Assembly (NCBI GenBank): GCA_016647705.1
Contig: CM028339.1
Coordinates: forward strand, 24,281,803 to 24,345,802
Source of the DNA: Eucommia ulmoides
Lineage: Eukaryota > Streptophyta > Magnoliopsida > Garryales > Eucommiaceae
DNA length: 64,000 bases
Direction: 5' to 3'
The notes under the pieces: generated by a model
Databases searched by the model: none
What the model saw: only the letters and a program-made list of their open reading frames with translations
What the model was told of the DNA's origin: nothing
Program-made: the position numbers and the translations under genes
Shown here: one piece after another, positions 32,876 to 45,614 of the stretch
Layout: each line of letters opens with the position of its first letter
How positions within the stretch are numbered: position 1 is the first letter of the stretch

Positions 32876-34060
32876 AAACTATATTTTTTTCTACATATTT
32901 TTTATCCATATTTTGATAAACTTTTTAAATTAATAATAGAAATAAATTTACTTTTTTAGTAATTTATTAGTTAAATTAATATGTAAATAAGAAACTATTT
33001 TTTTTGCCTACATATTTTGTGTTCATATTTTGAGTAATTATTTAACAAATTTTAATTAAATTAATAATATTATAAATAATTTTAATTCCTTAATAATTTA
33101 TTTAATTAATTATACATAAATATGAAACTATATTTATAATTACATATTTTATCTTCATATTTTGAGAAATTATTATAGAAAATGATGTGTTCTTCATCTC
33201 TCCTTTACATTCCTCACAATCCTCCATTCCCTCTATTTATCGCTTATTCATTTTTTAAACTCCTACTAATTTTTTTCGTTTTTGATTTTTTTTTCTTATT
33301 ATCTGATGTTTTTTGCTTTTGATTTTTTTTTTTCATTTTCAATTTTTTTTATATTTTATATTCGTTATTTTTATTTTTTATTTTGTTTTTTGTTCCAAAT
33401 TGTTACCTTTGGTTTATTATTTATTATTTTATTATTTATGCGTGTGTATATATATATATTTAATTTATTTTTCGAATCCAAGTTGGTGACAAAGAAGATA
33501 AAAGAATAAAAATAGAAAAAAAGATACCGAAGATACAAACAATAAAGAAAAAAAAGTGAAAAAAGTAAACTAAAAAAGTTATATTAGAAAGGAAAAAAAT
33601 AAAATTAAAAATAGAAATTAAAGAAAACCCAAGAAAAAATAAATAAATTGTTTTTTCGCAATAATGACTTCAATAGGGGCAAGTTCATTAAGAAATATGA
33701 TAATGTCAACCAATTAATCAGAAAATAAATCTGATAGGGTCATGACATTATTTTAGCAAATGAGAAAAGATACCAAATGACATTATTTTAGCAAATGAGA
33801 AAAGATATCAAATAATAGGACTTCTAGTTATTACTTTTTAAAGAACATATAATTTGAATGAAATTCACCCTTCAGTCTTTATGGTTAATATCAACTAAGT
33901 CTTAAAAAGGAAGTTGAAGAATAGTAAAAAATAAATTTGTCTAAAATTGAAAAAGGTAAAATATTAAATAGAAGGCTTCGTAATAGCATCACCATCAATA
34001 TTATTTTAATTTTTGTTCGGCGGACCGAAAAACCTATTTGCATTATATTTATTTTTTAAA
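32876..34060. other. Very AT-rich intergenic sequence
   Basis: No gene seen. A direct tandem duplication of about 35 bp, containing 'cattattttagcaaatgag', is at about 33743-33812. T-rich runs around 33250-33420 give meaningless Phe-rich open frames. Confidence 0.45.
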
Positions 34061-34073
34061 TATTTATTAACAT

Positions 34074-34271
34074 ACCAAAATGACTTGGTCCAAGCGGAAG
34101 GAGTTTGGGCTCCTTAAGCAACCATCTCGAGTTCGATTCTTGGGGGTTGTGTATAGAAAGTGTTATGTTGGAAGCGATCCTTGCTTCTAGTGCCTAACAA
34201 TACCTCGTGGGATTAGTCTCCGTCGACCGTGGTGTGGGAATACCATGAGAAACAACAAAAAAAATATAAAA
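34074..34271 (+). mobile_element. tRNA-derived SINE
   Basis: A box-A-like TGGTCCAAGCGG (34087) and box-B-like GAGTTCGATTC (34129) have the spacing of an internal RNA polymerase III promoter. A tRNA-unrelated body and a terminal A-rich tail (about 34251-34266) follow. Imperfect 13-bp direct repeats, 'tatttattaacat' at 34061-34073 and 'tacttattgacat' at 34272-34284, look like target duplications. It is not a functional tRNA gene because the sequence between the boxes does not fold into a cloverleaf I can recognise. Confidence 0.75.
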
Positions 34272-34284
34272 TACTTATTGACAT

Positions 34285-35968
34285 GGGCACGTGTATAATT
34301 ATTATTATTTTTTAATAAATTGCAAAATATTTTATACAAAGCGGTTAATTTTCTTTTTAACAAGTAGCAAAACAATGTATTATGGATTCATATAAAAATA
34401 TATGAAAAAATATAGATTTGAAATATATTCTCTCTTCTTTGGTATACCCACAAGTGTTTCCACATCCACAAAGGATGTAGGGTGTGAAATTAATCTTGTT
34501 CGGAAAGCGTGATTGTGTCTTTTAACAAATATTTTTCCGCAAGTTGTAACCCTTAAATATATTCTTAAAAGATATCTTGTATAAGATATTTTGTTAAATA
34601 ATAAAATTGATCTTTCATTCATTGTCTAAATATTAAATATTTTTGTTTTTTATTTCTAAATTAAGATTATATTTTTTAGTCACCATGAGTTATACCCTAG
34701 TTAAATATAAAATAAAAAAATTTACTGTATAATATTTTATTATTAATTTAAACTGGCACATTGCACAATACTAAATAATAAAATTAATGTACAGTCGGAT
34801 CATTCTTAATTATATTTTCGGACAAACAAAATATATCTGAAGAAAAATCTCAGAGTCGAGCGCTGTAAAGGCGCGTGTGTGCCTTTCGGTACGTCCTTTT
34901 CATGTAAACGCGCCTGTGGGCCCAAAAACAACTCATATAATCCGACAGCTCCTCTCCGATCACCAAAATCCATACTCTCTCTCTATCTAAATAAATATAC
35001 AACCTTCACCGTCCGATTGTCTATTACAATTTCATCGTGCCGACGTGTACGACCAGCACCTAGCAATGTGGCACCAAACTCTCTCTATTATTGGCTTTTC
35101 ATTTTTGTGTGTGCCTGGGGTCCACTCTTTTCACCTTTCGACAAATGTGCATTGATCTCGAAATTTACACTTTCACCCCCACAATTTGTATTTGCTTTTT
35201 TTTCCACCACTTCCTTACACCCCAAGTATTAAAGGGTGTCTCCCCCAAGTAGATTAAGACAAGTTTGAACTAATAAAAAATTAAGGCTTAAGGACCCCCT
35301 TTAAACTATCCTCTTTTAAAAATTATCTTATGTAAAATAAATTAAATTGTACATTCCTCTATATAAAAATTATTTTATTTTAAATATATTTACTTCACCT
35401 ATACCAAAAAATAGAAGTAAAAATAATTATTTATGTATCAATAAAAATGCACATGTGTTTAAAAATACTACAAATAATTCATAACATTCACATAGTTCTT
35501 CTCAAAAAAAGTTCAACACTCCAACGCTCTTCGTAAAAAAAAAATGTTGTTTTTTCGATAATTTGTGAATTTGAATTTTGAAATGTATGCTATGTATGAA
35601 TATCGGTCAATAATTCTGAGCTCAACGGAAAAGAAAATCGTAAAATAATCTATAAATACATTCTGTAATTTTAGCTGTTGATTCAAATGAGGAAGGGCAA
35701 ATCCATCCATATCTAATTTTGGATTTAAAATTGGAATTAATCGATAACACAATTTCTGAAACTATAGATTATTTGGTTTGATTAAAAAGTTGTGGGATAA
35801 TTTGGTAGAGTAAGAAAGACTCTAACAAGATGGTCATTTTTCCTCATTTACATTATGCAAACCAAATAGACATATATTTTATGGGGGTCCACCCCTTAAT
35901 TTTCTTTTACTATTATAATATTATTTTCCCTCTATTTGAACTTGGAAGAAAAGGCTGCATGCTGGGCC
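34285..35968. other. Upstream region of the HIPP gene
   Basis: AT-rich except for 34860-35230, which is more balanced and carries GACGTGTAC (35042) and CGGTACGTCC motifs; a CACGTG core is at about 34289. These could be distal promoter elements for the gene at 36241 but nothing beyond motif presence supports that. No other gene recognised. Confidence 0.35.
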
Positions 35969-36185
35969 TATATAAGGGAAGAAGGTCTGTGGAAAGGGAA
36001 GAAAGACAGAAGAGCGAAGCAAAAGAAGTTTGTGAAAGCAGCTTTAGAAGCCTTTTCTCTCTCCTTTTCTTCCTCTCAAGGTAAAGGAAGGAAGGAATCC
36101 ATTTCATTTCAAATTCCTTGAGTCATCAAAACATCACAAACAAATTCACTTCAACATTGCAGTGTACACATACGCATATATATAC

Positions 36186-36235
<50 letters not shown>

Positions 36236-36240
36236 AGAAA
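35969..36240 (+). promoter_or_regulatory. TATA box and 5' UTR of the HIPP gene with (TA)n(GA)n tract
   Basis: TATATAAG at 35969-35976 is a good TATA box, which would place transcription start near 36000. The leader contains no upstream ATG. Directly before the start codon is a compound microsatellite: TA repeats at about 36177-36202 and GA repeats at about 36203-36234. GA-rich leaders are common in plants; here it ends six bases before the ATG, so its length directly sets the context of translation initiation. Confidence 0.7.
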
Positions 36241-36531
36241 ATGGGTGTTGGAGGAACATTGGAGTACATATCAGAGCTGATGAGCAGTGCGCACAAACAC
36301 AGGAAGAAGAGGAAACAGATGCAGACAGTTGACCTCAAAGTCAGGATGGACTGTGATGGATGTGAGCTTAAAGTCAAGAAGGCTCTCTCTTCATTAAGCG
36401 GTATACCTATCTATATATATCTCTACTTCTTTTAAAATCCACAATTTATACATATAGGTTCTTGCCAGTTTTTCTTTCTTGTTCACCAAAATATATGATA
36501 TACACAACCATATTTACATATACAGGTATAA

Positions 36532-36562
<31 letters not shown>

Positions 36563-37436
36563 TTTTAAATTGTAAACTGCGAAAATATTAAAACGGAAGG
36601 TACCTTTCATATTTGGAGGCCCTGCTCTTTGTTTATTCTCTCGTTAAGAAAAATATTATTAGAAGACCAATTAAATTTTTTGTAATTAAACGGGATTAGA
36701 AATCTTAGAGTTATCTATGCCTGCCTAATTATAGAGAGAATTCAAAAGATATGTCTTTTTTAATGGGTGTTTATCGAATAGACGTGATCTTTTAGATTAC
36801 ACATGGAAATTTGGCCATGTGGGCACACTAAAAGTTAATATGACCCGCTCTATAATCCAACATGAATAAATGATATTTGTACAAAGTTAATTTTGTGTAA
36901 CAGCTGTCAAACACCTTGCTAGAAAATTATTTTGAGCTCATGTCCAAGTAAATTTTATAACTTCTTTTTCTTTATTTTTTTTTCCATTTTTTGTCAAAAA
37001 ATGATTTTCGAATTGACCAAAAAAAAAATCTCAAATTTCAAACAAATGCAAAGAGTTGAAATCAAGAAATAATGAATCAATACTTCAAGTCGAGATTAAA
37101 AGAGGAGGTGGATGTTGATGATAATACAATGAAAATGCAGGGGTGAAAAGTGTTGAAATAAACAGGAAGCAACAGAAGGTGACGGTGACAGGATATGTGG
37201 AAGCAAGCAAGGTGTTGAAGAAGGCAAAATCAACAGGGAAGAAAGCAGAGATATGGCCCTATGTGCCCTACAACCTGGTGGCTCAACCCTACTCTGCTCA
37301 ATCCTATGATAAGAAAGCACCCCCAGGCTATGTCAGAAAAGTCGACAACCCCGCCTCAACTGTCGCCCTATATCATGAGGACCCCTACATCTCCATGTTC
37401 AGTGATGACAACCCAAACGCCTGCTCTATCATGTAG
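36241..37436 (+). CDS. Heavy-metal-associated isoprenylated plant protein (HIPP), two exons
   Basis: Exons 36241-36400 and 37141-37436 join as GG|G with GT..AG boundaries: 456 bp, 151 aa. HIPPs bind heavy-metal ions through an HMA domain and attach to membranes by a C-terminal prenyl group; they act in metal handling and stress responses. Seen here: basic N-terminus HKHRKKRKQ, HMA domain (about 28-92) with metal site MDCDGC (Cys38, Cys41), the block GKKAEIWPYVPY, then YDKKAPPGYVRKVD, and a CaaX box CSIM (148-151). The opening MGVGGTLEYISELM resembles the HIPP20-22 subgroup. The second exon begins GGGTGAAAAG directly after an AG. The ATG at 36241 is the first in the leader. The gene is complete and no transposon is in its 740-bp intron. 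Confidence 0.93.
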
Positions 37437-39008
37437 AATAGCTCATGAAATATATATAGATATTAGTCGTGTACTCTACTGGTACATGCCACATCAAACC
37501 CACATGTTCTTTTGTTCAAAGATGGGGTAGGAAGGAAAAAAGGAAAAAGAACAGTTGGGTGATTTAAAGTATTGTATTCTTTTTTTTTGAGTATTTTTCA
37601 TTATGGTAGTTGTTGTTGTTGTTGTTTTTTTTATTTTTTTTTATTTTGGTTGGATTTTTTTGATATTGAACAAAGTTTTGGAGGTAATTTTAGGTATATT
37701 GTACAATTTCTTTCTTGATTTTCTTCTATGGTGATTTTTTTTTTACATATATCGAGGGAGGAGGTTAAACTCTAGACTTTTCGCAAAAAAAATTAAATAT
37801 ATATTCATTAGATCACAAGTCTTGAAATTGAACTTTCATATTACCCCTTAATAAATTTCGCATGACTTGTTAAACCCCACATTTTTTTTATGGTCCTCTA
37901 TAAGTTGTAGGGGCTACTCCACAAATTATATATCATATTGCTTTTGGTTCAAACTATATCTAAAATGATATAAGAGCTAAATTTTGAAATGTCTGCATCT
38001 TCTTCTCCCTTAAAATGATATATGAGCTAAATTATATATATATATATATATAGCTCACTTGAGAAGGCGCCATTTGAAATGGCCTTCCCAAGTGAATTTC
38101 CCTATCTTCAATATTAATCGTCTTTTACCGGTTTTTACTTCAATTTTATTTCATTTTGTTCCATTTACTTTAAAAACATACACTTTACCTCTTGTATTTA
38201 TAATAAATGTAAAAAATAATTTTTATTTGTTCAACTTAATGTAATATGTCGAAACAATTGGTGAAAATAAGACAAAATTACAGTTTATTTTAATTTTAAA
38301 TTTAATTTGTCTTTAATAAAAAATAAAAATAAAAATAGAAAGAAAGAGAGGAAGAGGGCTAGAGAGAGAAAATGTCACATTTTCCTTCTTGTTACCGTTA
38401 AATATTAGATTTAAATTAAATATAAAAGACAATGAAGCCACTTCATATATATATTTTTTTTTGAGTAAAATGTAATTTCACTCTTTAGTAATAGAGGGGG
38501 ATAATGTGTAGGTATTTAAAGTAGAGAGGTTAAAATGAAAAAAAGACTAAAGTAGGAAGAGGTAAAAGGCAATCAATCCAAAACTTTAACTTTCAAAATT
38601 TTTAATTTAGTAAAACAATTTTTTATGTTTCATATATATATATATATATATATAAAGTAATTGGTGATTTATGACTCATGTCCGATTTCTCCGACAATGC
38701 CTCAAACGTTACTAAATCGACCCCAATTTTTTTTTCCACTTCACGTTCTAATGTTTTTATTTTGTAAAACTAGTTCTCACGTTTCATATATACTTACGTA
38801 AAGTAGGAAAATTTTAATTTCTAATGTGTTTTTGTGACTTTCGGGTTTTGTGACGGTGCCTTTTGTGTTATTATTTTGTTTTTGCATGTTAAATGTTTAT
38901 ATCTTTCCGCAACGACAATTGTTTACGATGAAAATGAAGTAGGGGATGATTTTTTTAAAAATCATTAGAAGGAATCTTAGAACCTTTTTTTTTCTTGTTA
39001 TTTGTGTT
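37437..39008. other. 3' flank of HIPP gene and intergenic sequence
   Basis: The first 250 bases, T-rich with a GTTGTTGTTG run, should contain the 3' UTR. Near 38055-38096 an imperfect hairpin is formed by CACTTGAGAAGGCGCCATTT and AAATGGCCTTCCCAAGTG. Short TA microsatellites occur at about 38032-38051 and 38632-38654. No other gene was recognised. Confidence 0.4.
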
Positions 39009-42000
39009 TGTTATATTGTTACTTGGTTGTTGTAGTTAATTACATGGCTGATCCTAGAGCTCATATAAGGGAGCTTCTAATGTACTTGTTTTTCCAATGA
39101 AAGAGTTACTTTTTCCTTTCCATTTCTATTATGCTTTCTCTTTTCTAATATGGTATCAATAGACTATATTTCCATTGCTCATCTCTTCTAATGGCTCGCG
39201 GTGGGTAGAGCAACAACACCAATCAGTTTCAGCCTCTCACCCCACCTGCTAACCCTCCTTTGCATGTTCCTCCCGCCATGGATGATAGCAACGTTTATTT
39301 TCTCCATAGTGGTTACCATCCTGGTTTCATTCTTGTTACTAATCCTCTCTCTGGTAGCAATTATAACACATAGAGTAGATCTATGTTAATGGCTCTCAAT
39401 GCCAAGAACAAGGTTCGATTTGTGGATTGTTCTCTTCCCAAACCCCCTGTTCATGATCACAATTCTAGCACTTGGTCGCAGTGCAACAATATGGTTACAT
39501 TTTGGCTTCTTAATGCCGTATATCTAAAGAAATCAGTGATAGTCTGCTTTACCTGGAGAGTGCCAAAGATGTATGGCTCGATCTTCATGCTTGATTTTAT
39601 TAGAGCAATGCCCCACGCATATTTCAGATCAAACAATACCTTCATGGACTTAGTCAGGGCTCGTTGAACATCAACATTTACTACACTCAATTCAAGATTT
39701 TGTGGGATGAACTTACCAATTTCTAGCCGGTTCCTACTTACAGCTGTGGCGGTATGAAAAGTTGGATGGATTATCAACAACAAGAAGGTGTGATGCAATT
39801 CCTCATGGGTCTCAATGATTCGTACTCTGCAATGAGAGGGCAAATCCTCATGAATAGCCTTTTGCCTGCTATTTCCAAAGTTTTTAATCTTCTTATCCAA
39901 GAAAAGCGGCAACGCACAATTGATCATCCACCTTCTTCTCTCTCGGATGCCCTGAATTTCACCTTTGCAACTCCTTCATTGCCTTCCATGGCCGCCGCTA
40001 TTGGTTCATATCCTGGACAGAAGAAGCCTCGACCATTTTGCACTCACTGTAGGCTCTCAGGGCATATATTGACCGTTGCTACAAGTTACATGGGTTTCCA
40101 CCCAGTTTCAAGCCCAAAAGAAAACACCAAGCCCAACATATGAGCCCACTTCAATCCAAATAGGTCCATGTGAATCACACAGCTATTGAGCCTCAATTAC
40201 AGCTCTCTCCATCGACGATTTCATCTTCAGTTTTCTCCACCAATCAATGTCAGTAGATTATCTCATACCTCAGTGCTCAACTTCATCAAGGGAAGCTCGC
40301 ATCAGTGCCTGAACCTTTTTCGTCTTAGCAACTTAGTTCTCTACCATCGGCCTCAAGCTTTGTTGGTACTCTTAACCCTTCCTCCTTTTCTTTTAGCTCC
40401 CATCACAATTTAGGGCACTGGATTATTGACACAGGTGAAACCCACCATGTTTGTTGCGATATTTCTCTATTTTGTTCTTCCAATTCCACTCACAACACTC
40501 ACCTTCACCTACCTAATAGTCACCATGTTTAAATTCTTTGTATTGGATCTGTGCAATCGTCTGAGCATCTTCTGCTTTCAAATGTCTTATTTATGCCTGG
40601 TTTAAAGTTCAATCTGTTGAGCATAAGTGCCCTTACTCAATCTCTCCATTGTTTAGTAAACTTTTCCTCTGATTCTTGTACCATATAGGACCCTATTCGG
40701 GACTCGATGATTGGGAAGGGTAGGCGTGCAAGAGATCTTTACTTCTTAGAGCTAGGTACTTCTATTGTAATACTTCAAGTTTACCTAATTGTTCTATTTT
40801 ACAAGTTCAATCTGTAATGCCGAAGCATACTATTTGACACGATAGATTAGGCCATTCATCTCTTGTAAAACTTCAAGTATTACATAATAAATTGAAAATT
40901 CCTAGTTCTTTTTTTAATACTTCTCCTCATTGTTCCATATGTCCACTGGCCAAGCAACGTCGTTTACCTTTTATTTCCCATAACAATCTCTCGCAACATG
41001 CTTTTGATTTAATACATATAGATATGTGGGGTGTTTTTCATGTTCCAACCATCTCGGGGTATCGTTGATGATTGCACTAGGGTCACTTGGGTATATTTGT
41101 TACACGTCAAATCTGAGGTCAAAACCATTTTTCTTGACTTTTATAAACTGATTTTGACCCAATATAATGTCTCAATCAAATCTGTCCGCTTAGACGATGC
41201 ACACGAACTTGCTTTCACTGATTTTTTTTTTTTTTTTTCGATCCAAAGACACAATCCATTATTTTTCTTATGTTGAAACTCCTGAACAGAATTCTATCGT
41301 TGAGCGTAAACATCAACACATTCTCAATGTTGCTTGTGCCTTATTATTCCAATCACAAGTTCCTATATGTTATTGGGAGGATTGTATCCTCACGGCTGTC
41401 TACTTAAACAACTGCACATCCTTACCATTACTCTCTAACAAAACTCATTTCGAGTTATTAATTCACTTATCCTCTTCATATACCCATCTCTGGAGTTTTG
41501 GATGTCTTTGTTATGGTTCCACCCTTCCTCAAGATTGTTCCAAGTTCTCACCCCGTGCTAGAGCTTGTGTTTTTCTTGGCTATTCTTTTGGCTACAAGGG
41601 TTATAAGTTGCTTGACTTAGCTTCTAACACAATTTTTATCTCTAGAAATGTTGTGTTTCATGAGCTTATCTTTCCCTTTGCCAAACCGAACCACTCTATC
41701 ATCTTTGGATATTTTCCATAATAGAGTTCTTCCCAGTGGTTCACTCCTACTTACTTTCCCGATCCTATTCCTTGACACACACCGGTGACCTCTTTTCCAC
41801 TTTCTACCCCCCTATCCTCTTCCATTCCTAATATTATGCCTGTGTCTCCAACTGTGCCTGTCTCTCAAATTTTAAAATCTTTCCGGCCTCAAAGAACAAC
41901 CAAACCACCTTCCTATCTTTCTGACTATCATTGTTCCTTAGCTACTCGTTCCCCTCTTCCATTACCCATCTCCACTGCCCATCCATTATCTTCCATTCTC

Positions 42001-42487
42001 TCTTAGACCAAGTTGTCACCCCCTTCCATCCTCTTCCACTCCTGATATTATGCCTGTGTCTTGAATTGTGCCTATCTCTCAAATTTTAAAATCTTCCCGG
42101 CCTCAAAGAACAACCAAACCACCCTCCTATCTTTCTGACTATCATTGTTCCTTAGCTACTCGTTCCCCTCTTCCATTACCCACCTCCACTGCCCATCCAT
42201 TATCTTCCATTCTCTCTTAGACCAAGTTGTCCCCTCACGTCCATGCCTATACCTTAACTATCTCTACCCCAACCGAACCTCAAACCTTTTCCCAGGCTAT
42301 TGAGTTTCCGGAATGGCGAGAGGTCATGGATGTTGAGTTGAATGCTTTGGATAGTAATGGCGCTTGGTCTATTGTTCCTCTCCCACCTGGAAAATGTCCG
42401 GTTGGATGTAAATGAGTGTATAAGCTCAAATTTAACACTGATGGCAGCATTGATCGCCACAAAACTCGTCTCGTGGCTAAGGGGTTC
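39009..42487 (+). mobile_element. Ty1/copia retrotransposon, 3'-truncated and inactivated
   Basis: A short 5' LTR is proposed at 39009-39150 (starts TGTTATATTG), followed by a tRNA-Met-type primer site TGGTATCAAT at 39151. Gag starts at 39192 with a stop replacing a tryptophan (MARGG-stop, then NT-stop-SRSM) and contains 'ALNAKNKVRFVD' and 'GVMQFLMGLNDSY'. Protease remnant IIDTGETHH is at about 40420, integrase 'RLGHSS..' with ICPLAKQRR near 40950, 'PEQNSIVERKHQH' near 41290, and the start of reverse transcriptase 'EWREVMDVELNAL' to 'RLVAKGF' at 42310-42487, where similarity ends abruptly. Domain order PR-IN-RT is that of copia. A 214-bp tandem duplication at about 41805-42232 lies in the linker before RT. 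No 3' LTR was found. Confidence 0.82.
41805..42232 (+). repeat. 214-bp tandem duplication inside the copia linker
   Basis: Blocks such as 'cggcctcaaagaacaacc' and 'tctcttagaccaagttgtc' recur exactly 214 bp apart. Since 214 is not divisible by three the duplication changes frame. The two copies differ at several bases, so the event is not recent. Confidence 0.85.
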
Positions 42488-42612
42488 TATTTTCTAATAA
42501 AAATCTACAAAATTGGCAAAATAAATTACTTTTTCTGACAAGATAGCGTAGTTTGCCAACTTTGGACTCTCGGATGAAGGCTCATATGTACATGAAATTT
42601 TGAAAAGTAACC

Positions 42613-43141
42613 CTTAAGGGTGTGTTTCTTGTGGTGTTAAAAATGATGGATGGGAAATAAATAAGGATATTAGGATGAAAAATGGAGAAAATGTTTGTTT
42701 GGTACGGAGGAAAATGAGAGGAAAAGGAAAATAGAAAGGAAAATGCACAATTTTCTAAGCAAATTTATTGGCCACTAATTTCGGATGAAAAGGAGGGAGA
42801 GTCTCTTTCCTTTTTTTTTTTTTTTTTTTTTTTTAATTAAATTGTTATATATGGGGATAAAATACTAAATTAGCTAAGTGAATTATTTTCTTTCTTCTAA
42901 TTTTTCTTTCCTAATCAAACATGAAAACTTAGGTGGCGTTTAGTTAGTGATCCCACTTTTCTCAACCCAACTGGGATGAGTTAGGTTGAGTTGAGATTTT
43001 TGTTTCCTACCGGGAACGGAATTGCATTTAGTAACGATATTATCCTAAAATTGTTTCTACACCAATATCAAAAAATCAAAGCGTGATATTACAAAAAAAC
43101 ACAAAAATAAAAAAACACAAATCATCAACACTTTTTTCTTG

Positions 43142-43172
<31 letters not shown>

Positions 43173-44085
43173 AGAAAGAAAGCTGAATGGAGAAATTGCC
43201 TGAACAAGAAACATTGTTGAACGGAGAAATCACCCTCCCAAGAAATCATCAATCACTCACCTGAACGAAATTAAAATCAATTTTTTCAACAATTGAAATC
43301 AGAAACAGAAGCAATGTAGCAGAAATCGAAATCGATTTTTTCAACAATTGAAATTGAAATTAAACAGAAGCAATGAAATAGAAATCGAAATCAATTCTAT
43401 CAATGAGAGGCGAGAGTGAAATCCGAACCCTAATTCGTCAACAACGAAATCGAAATCCAAACCCTAATGCATGAGGACTGCTCGGTTGAATTCTAGAATG
43501 ATGAACCCTAACTTGACGACGATGGAGAGAAGACAACGAAGACACACAGGCAACGAGACGACGAAGAGCGAGACAAGAGCTATGGAGGCTGGAGAGACGA
43601 TGGCAATGGGAAGGGAAAAAAGAAAAAGAAAAGCGATTTCATTGTTGAGCTTAATAGAAGTTGAACTGTGGGTCTCATTAACATTTTAAATAATTCCGAG
43701 TGCGTCCCTAAATTGGGTTCAGTTTTTTGGGCAAAAAAAACAAAATTTTATTTATTTTTATTTATTTATTTATTTTTTTTTTTTTTTCATTTCCTTAGGA
43801 TTTTGAGAATCAATTTTCATTTTTTGGATTGGGTTGGATTGAATTGAGTTTTGTGTTACCAAATACGTTCCCAAAAATCAATTCCAAAATTTTTGGGTTG
43901 AGTTGGATTGGAATGGAAACATTAACCAAACGGGGCCATATATGCTCATTCTTTTACATCTTTCTAACTAAACAACATTAAAAAAAATAATTTTACTTCC
44001 ACAATAAATACAAATATTATGTTTTCATTTTTTGTCTTCTCCCTACCATTTTTCCTCCTTCCAATCAAACATACCCTAAGTGACC
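42613..44085. mobile_element. MITE-like element with a second element nested inside
   Basis: Left end 'aagggtgtgtttcttgtgg' and, on the complement, right end 'ttagggtatgtttgattgg' are imperfect inverted repeats. Similar ends occur at 27198 and at 54706-55155. The body is interrupted at 42932-43937. No coding capacity is seen. Confidence 0.5.
42932..43937. mobile_element. Nested MITE-like element (GTGGCGTTT family)
   Basis: Starts 'ggtggcgtttagttagtg' and ends 'cattaaccaaacggggcc', an inverted repeat. The element at 53541-53980 has the same ends. The interior (43180-43640) includes 'cgaaatcgaaatccaaaccc' and a purine-rich GACGA-type island like those in the 2-kb and 16.5-kb elements. Superfamily not assigned; no clear target duplication. 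Confidence 0.5.
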
Positions 44086-45609
44086 TTACCGCTGAAGTCC
44101 GAACACTATTTCGACCATCATAAATCATAACCAATCTCATTATCTATAGCGATCTCTTCACAAGTCAGAATTGCAGTTGAGGGAGTCTTTTAAAATTAGT
44201 ATCTAGAAATTGAATAGGCTATTTTACCTATTACCATATAGTAGGTTGAAATCTCCTAAGATGTATAATCAGTTGCAATTTGTTTCTTCCTTTCTTTTTT
44301 AAGGAAAAAAGAGTTTAAAAAAAAAAATACTGGAGGATTATTCTCCTATTGAAACATGTTATACTATATTAGCCCAGATTGAGTCCACGTGTTCCAAAAT
44401 ATTTAAGTCAAGATATTAGTAATAGTCCACATCGTACATTATATACGATACAATCATTTCAGGATCTCATTGTCATAGTGAATGACTAAAATACCCATCA
44501 AATTTTTTGACGTAGATGAGTTGTGGATTTGTTTCATTCAGTACATGACTTGGAAAAATTGGAGGATGGCGTAGAGGAATTGGACAAATTGAAGGAAATT
44601 AAAATAAAAATAAAAATTGAGTTGTTAGGGAAACCTACTACTGCTAGATTTTTTATTTTTAAATTGGAGGACTTGGAATTTTCCTCATGCATGACGCTGA
44701 GGTTTCTGTTTATGTATGGGATGGATTGGATTGCTTATTTTTTACCTCATTCTTTTTTTTCTTTTCAAAGAAATTGTGAGGTGGGAAAAAAGAAAAAGAA
44801 AAGAAAAGCACTAAATATCTTCTCAATGTTAATAGGGCAGGAGGTCCTACACTCCTACTTGCAGTTCAATTACATCAACACCCATTTGTAAGAAATAAGT
44901 TATGGATAGGAGCAACAAAATTTAGACTAAACAAGAAAGATAACATAAAATAATTGGCTAATTCTTGATCTAGATTCTGATGCCAGTGCCTCCCAATCTT
45001 TCATGAGGTGAGAGTTTTCCTCACACTTATAAATTGACGACTAACTCATTCCACATCAATAGCAGGTAATGAAGACTAAACGGATGTCATGAGAAAAAGG
45101 AAGAAAATGAAAGTGATCGCATTCCTGTAATAATAATGGTATAAATCAATGCCAATATGACATATACAGGAGGTAGTGGATTTGAAATAGCAAGCTGTAT
45201 GCAAGATACAAAGTTAACCGGCTTTTGAGGCCATCAAATAGATAAAGATTGGCGAGGCAGCGAAAGGTTACTTATCCTTCTTGTAAGAGTGATAGGTCGC
45301 AGATTTCCGGCTAAGTTGTTGAGACACATTTGAAACAGATCTTCATAATTTTGTGATATACCTTTGCAAGAAAAAAGATTCTCAAGTGAATTTCATTTTT
45401 CAGGCACATAAAAGGCAGATCATCATATGAATGATAAAGAACTGCAAACATAAGTAAGTAATTCTAAAGGTAGTTTCAATTGTCTCACTACTGCAATAGT
45501 AGAACCTTTTTCAACTAGCGACAATTAGAAACCGTTGTTGAGTACCGGTAGGCACATCATCAGGTGAATGAATAGGAAACTAACAAAAAATCCCAATGAA
45601 TATGAGCTT
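44086..45609. other. Intergenic sequence, no gene recognised
   Basis: The stretch 44880-45560 is less repetitive than its surroundings and, on the minus strand, has splice-like and short open segments, but no exon chain or protein family could be recognised. It could hold remnants of an unidentified gene. The open frame at 44523-44891 has no recognisable motif. Confidence 0.3.
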
Positions 45610-45614
45610 ATATC

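Noticed and set aside
34087-34140. tRNA gene
   Set aside because: Only box A and box B are recognisable; no cloverleaf, and a SINE body, A-rich tail and direct repeats follow.
44880-45560. Possible gene on minus with splice-like signals
   Set aside because: No chain of exons with a recognisable product could be assembled, so it is listed only as unexplained intergenic sequence.
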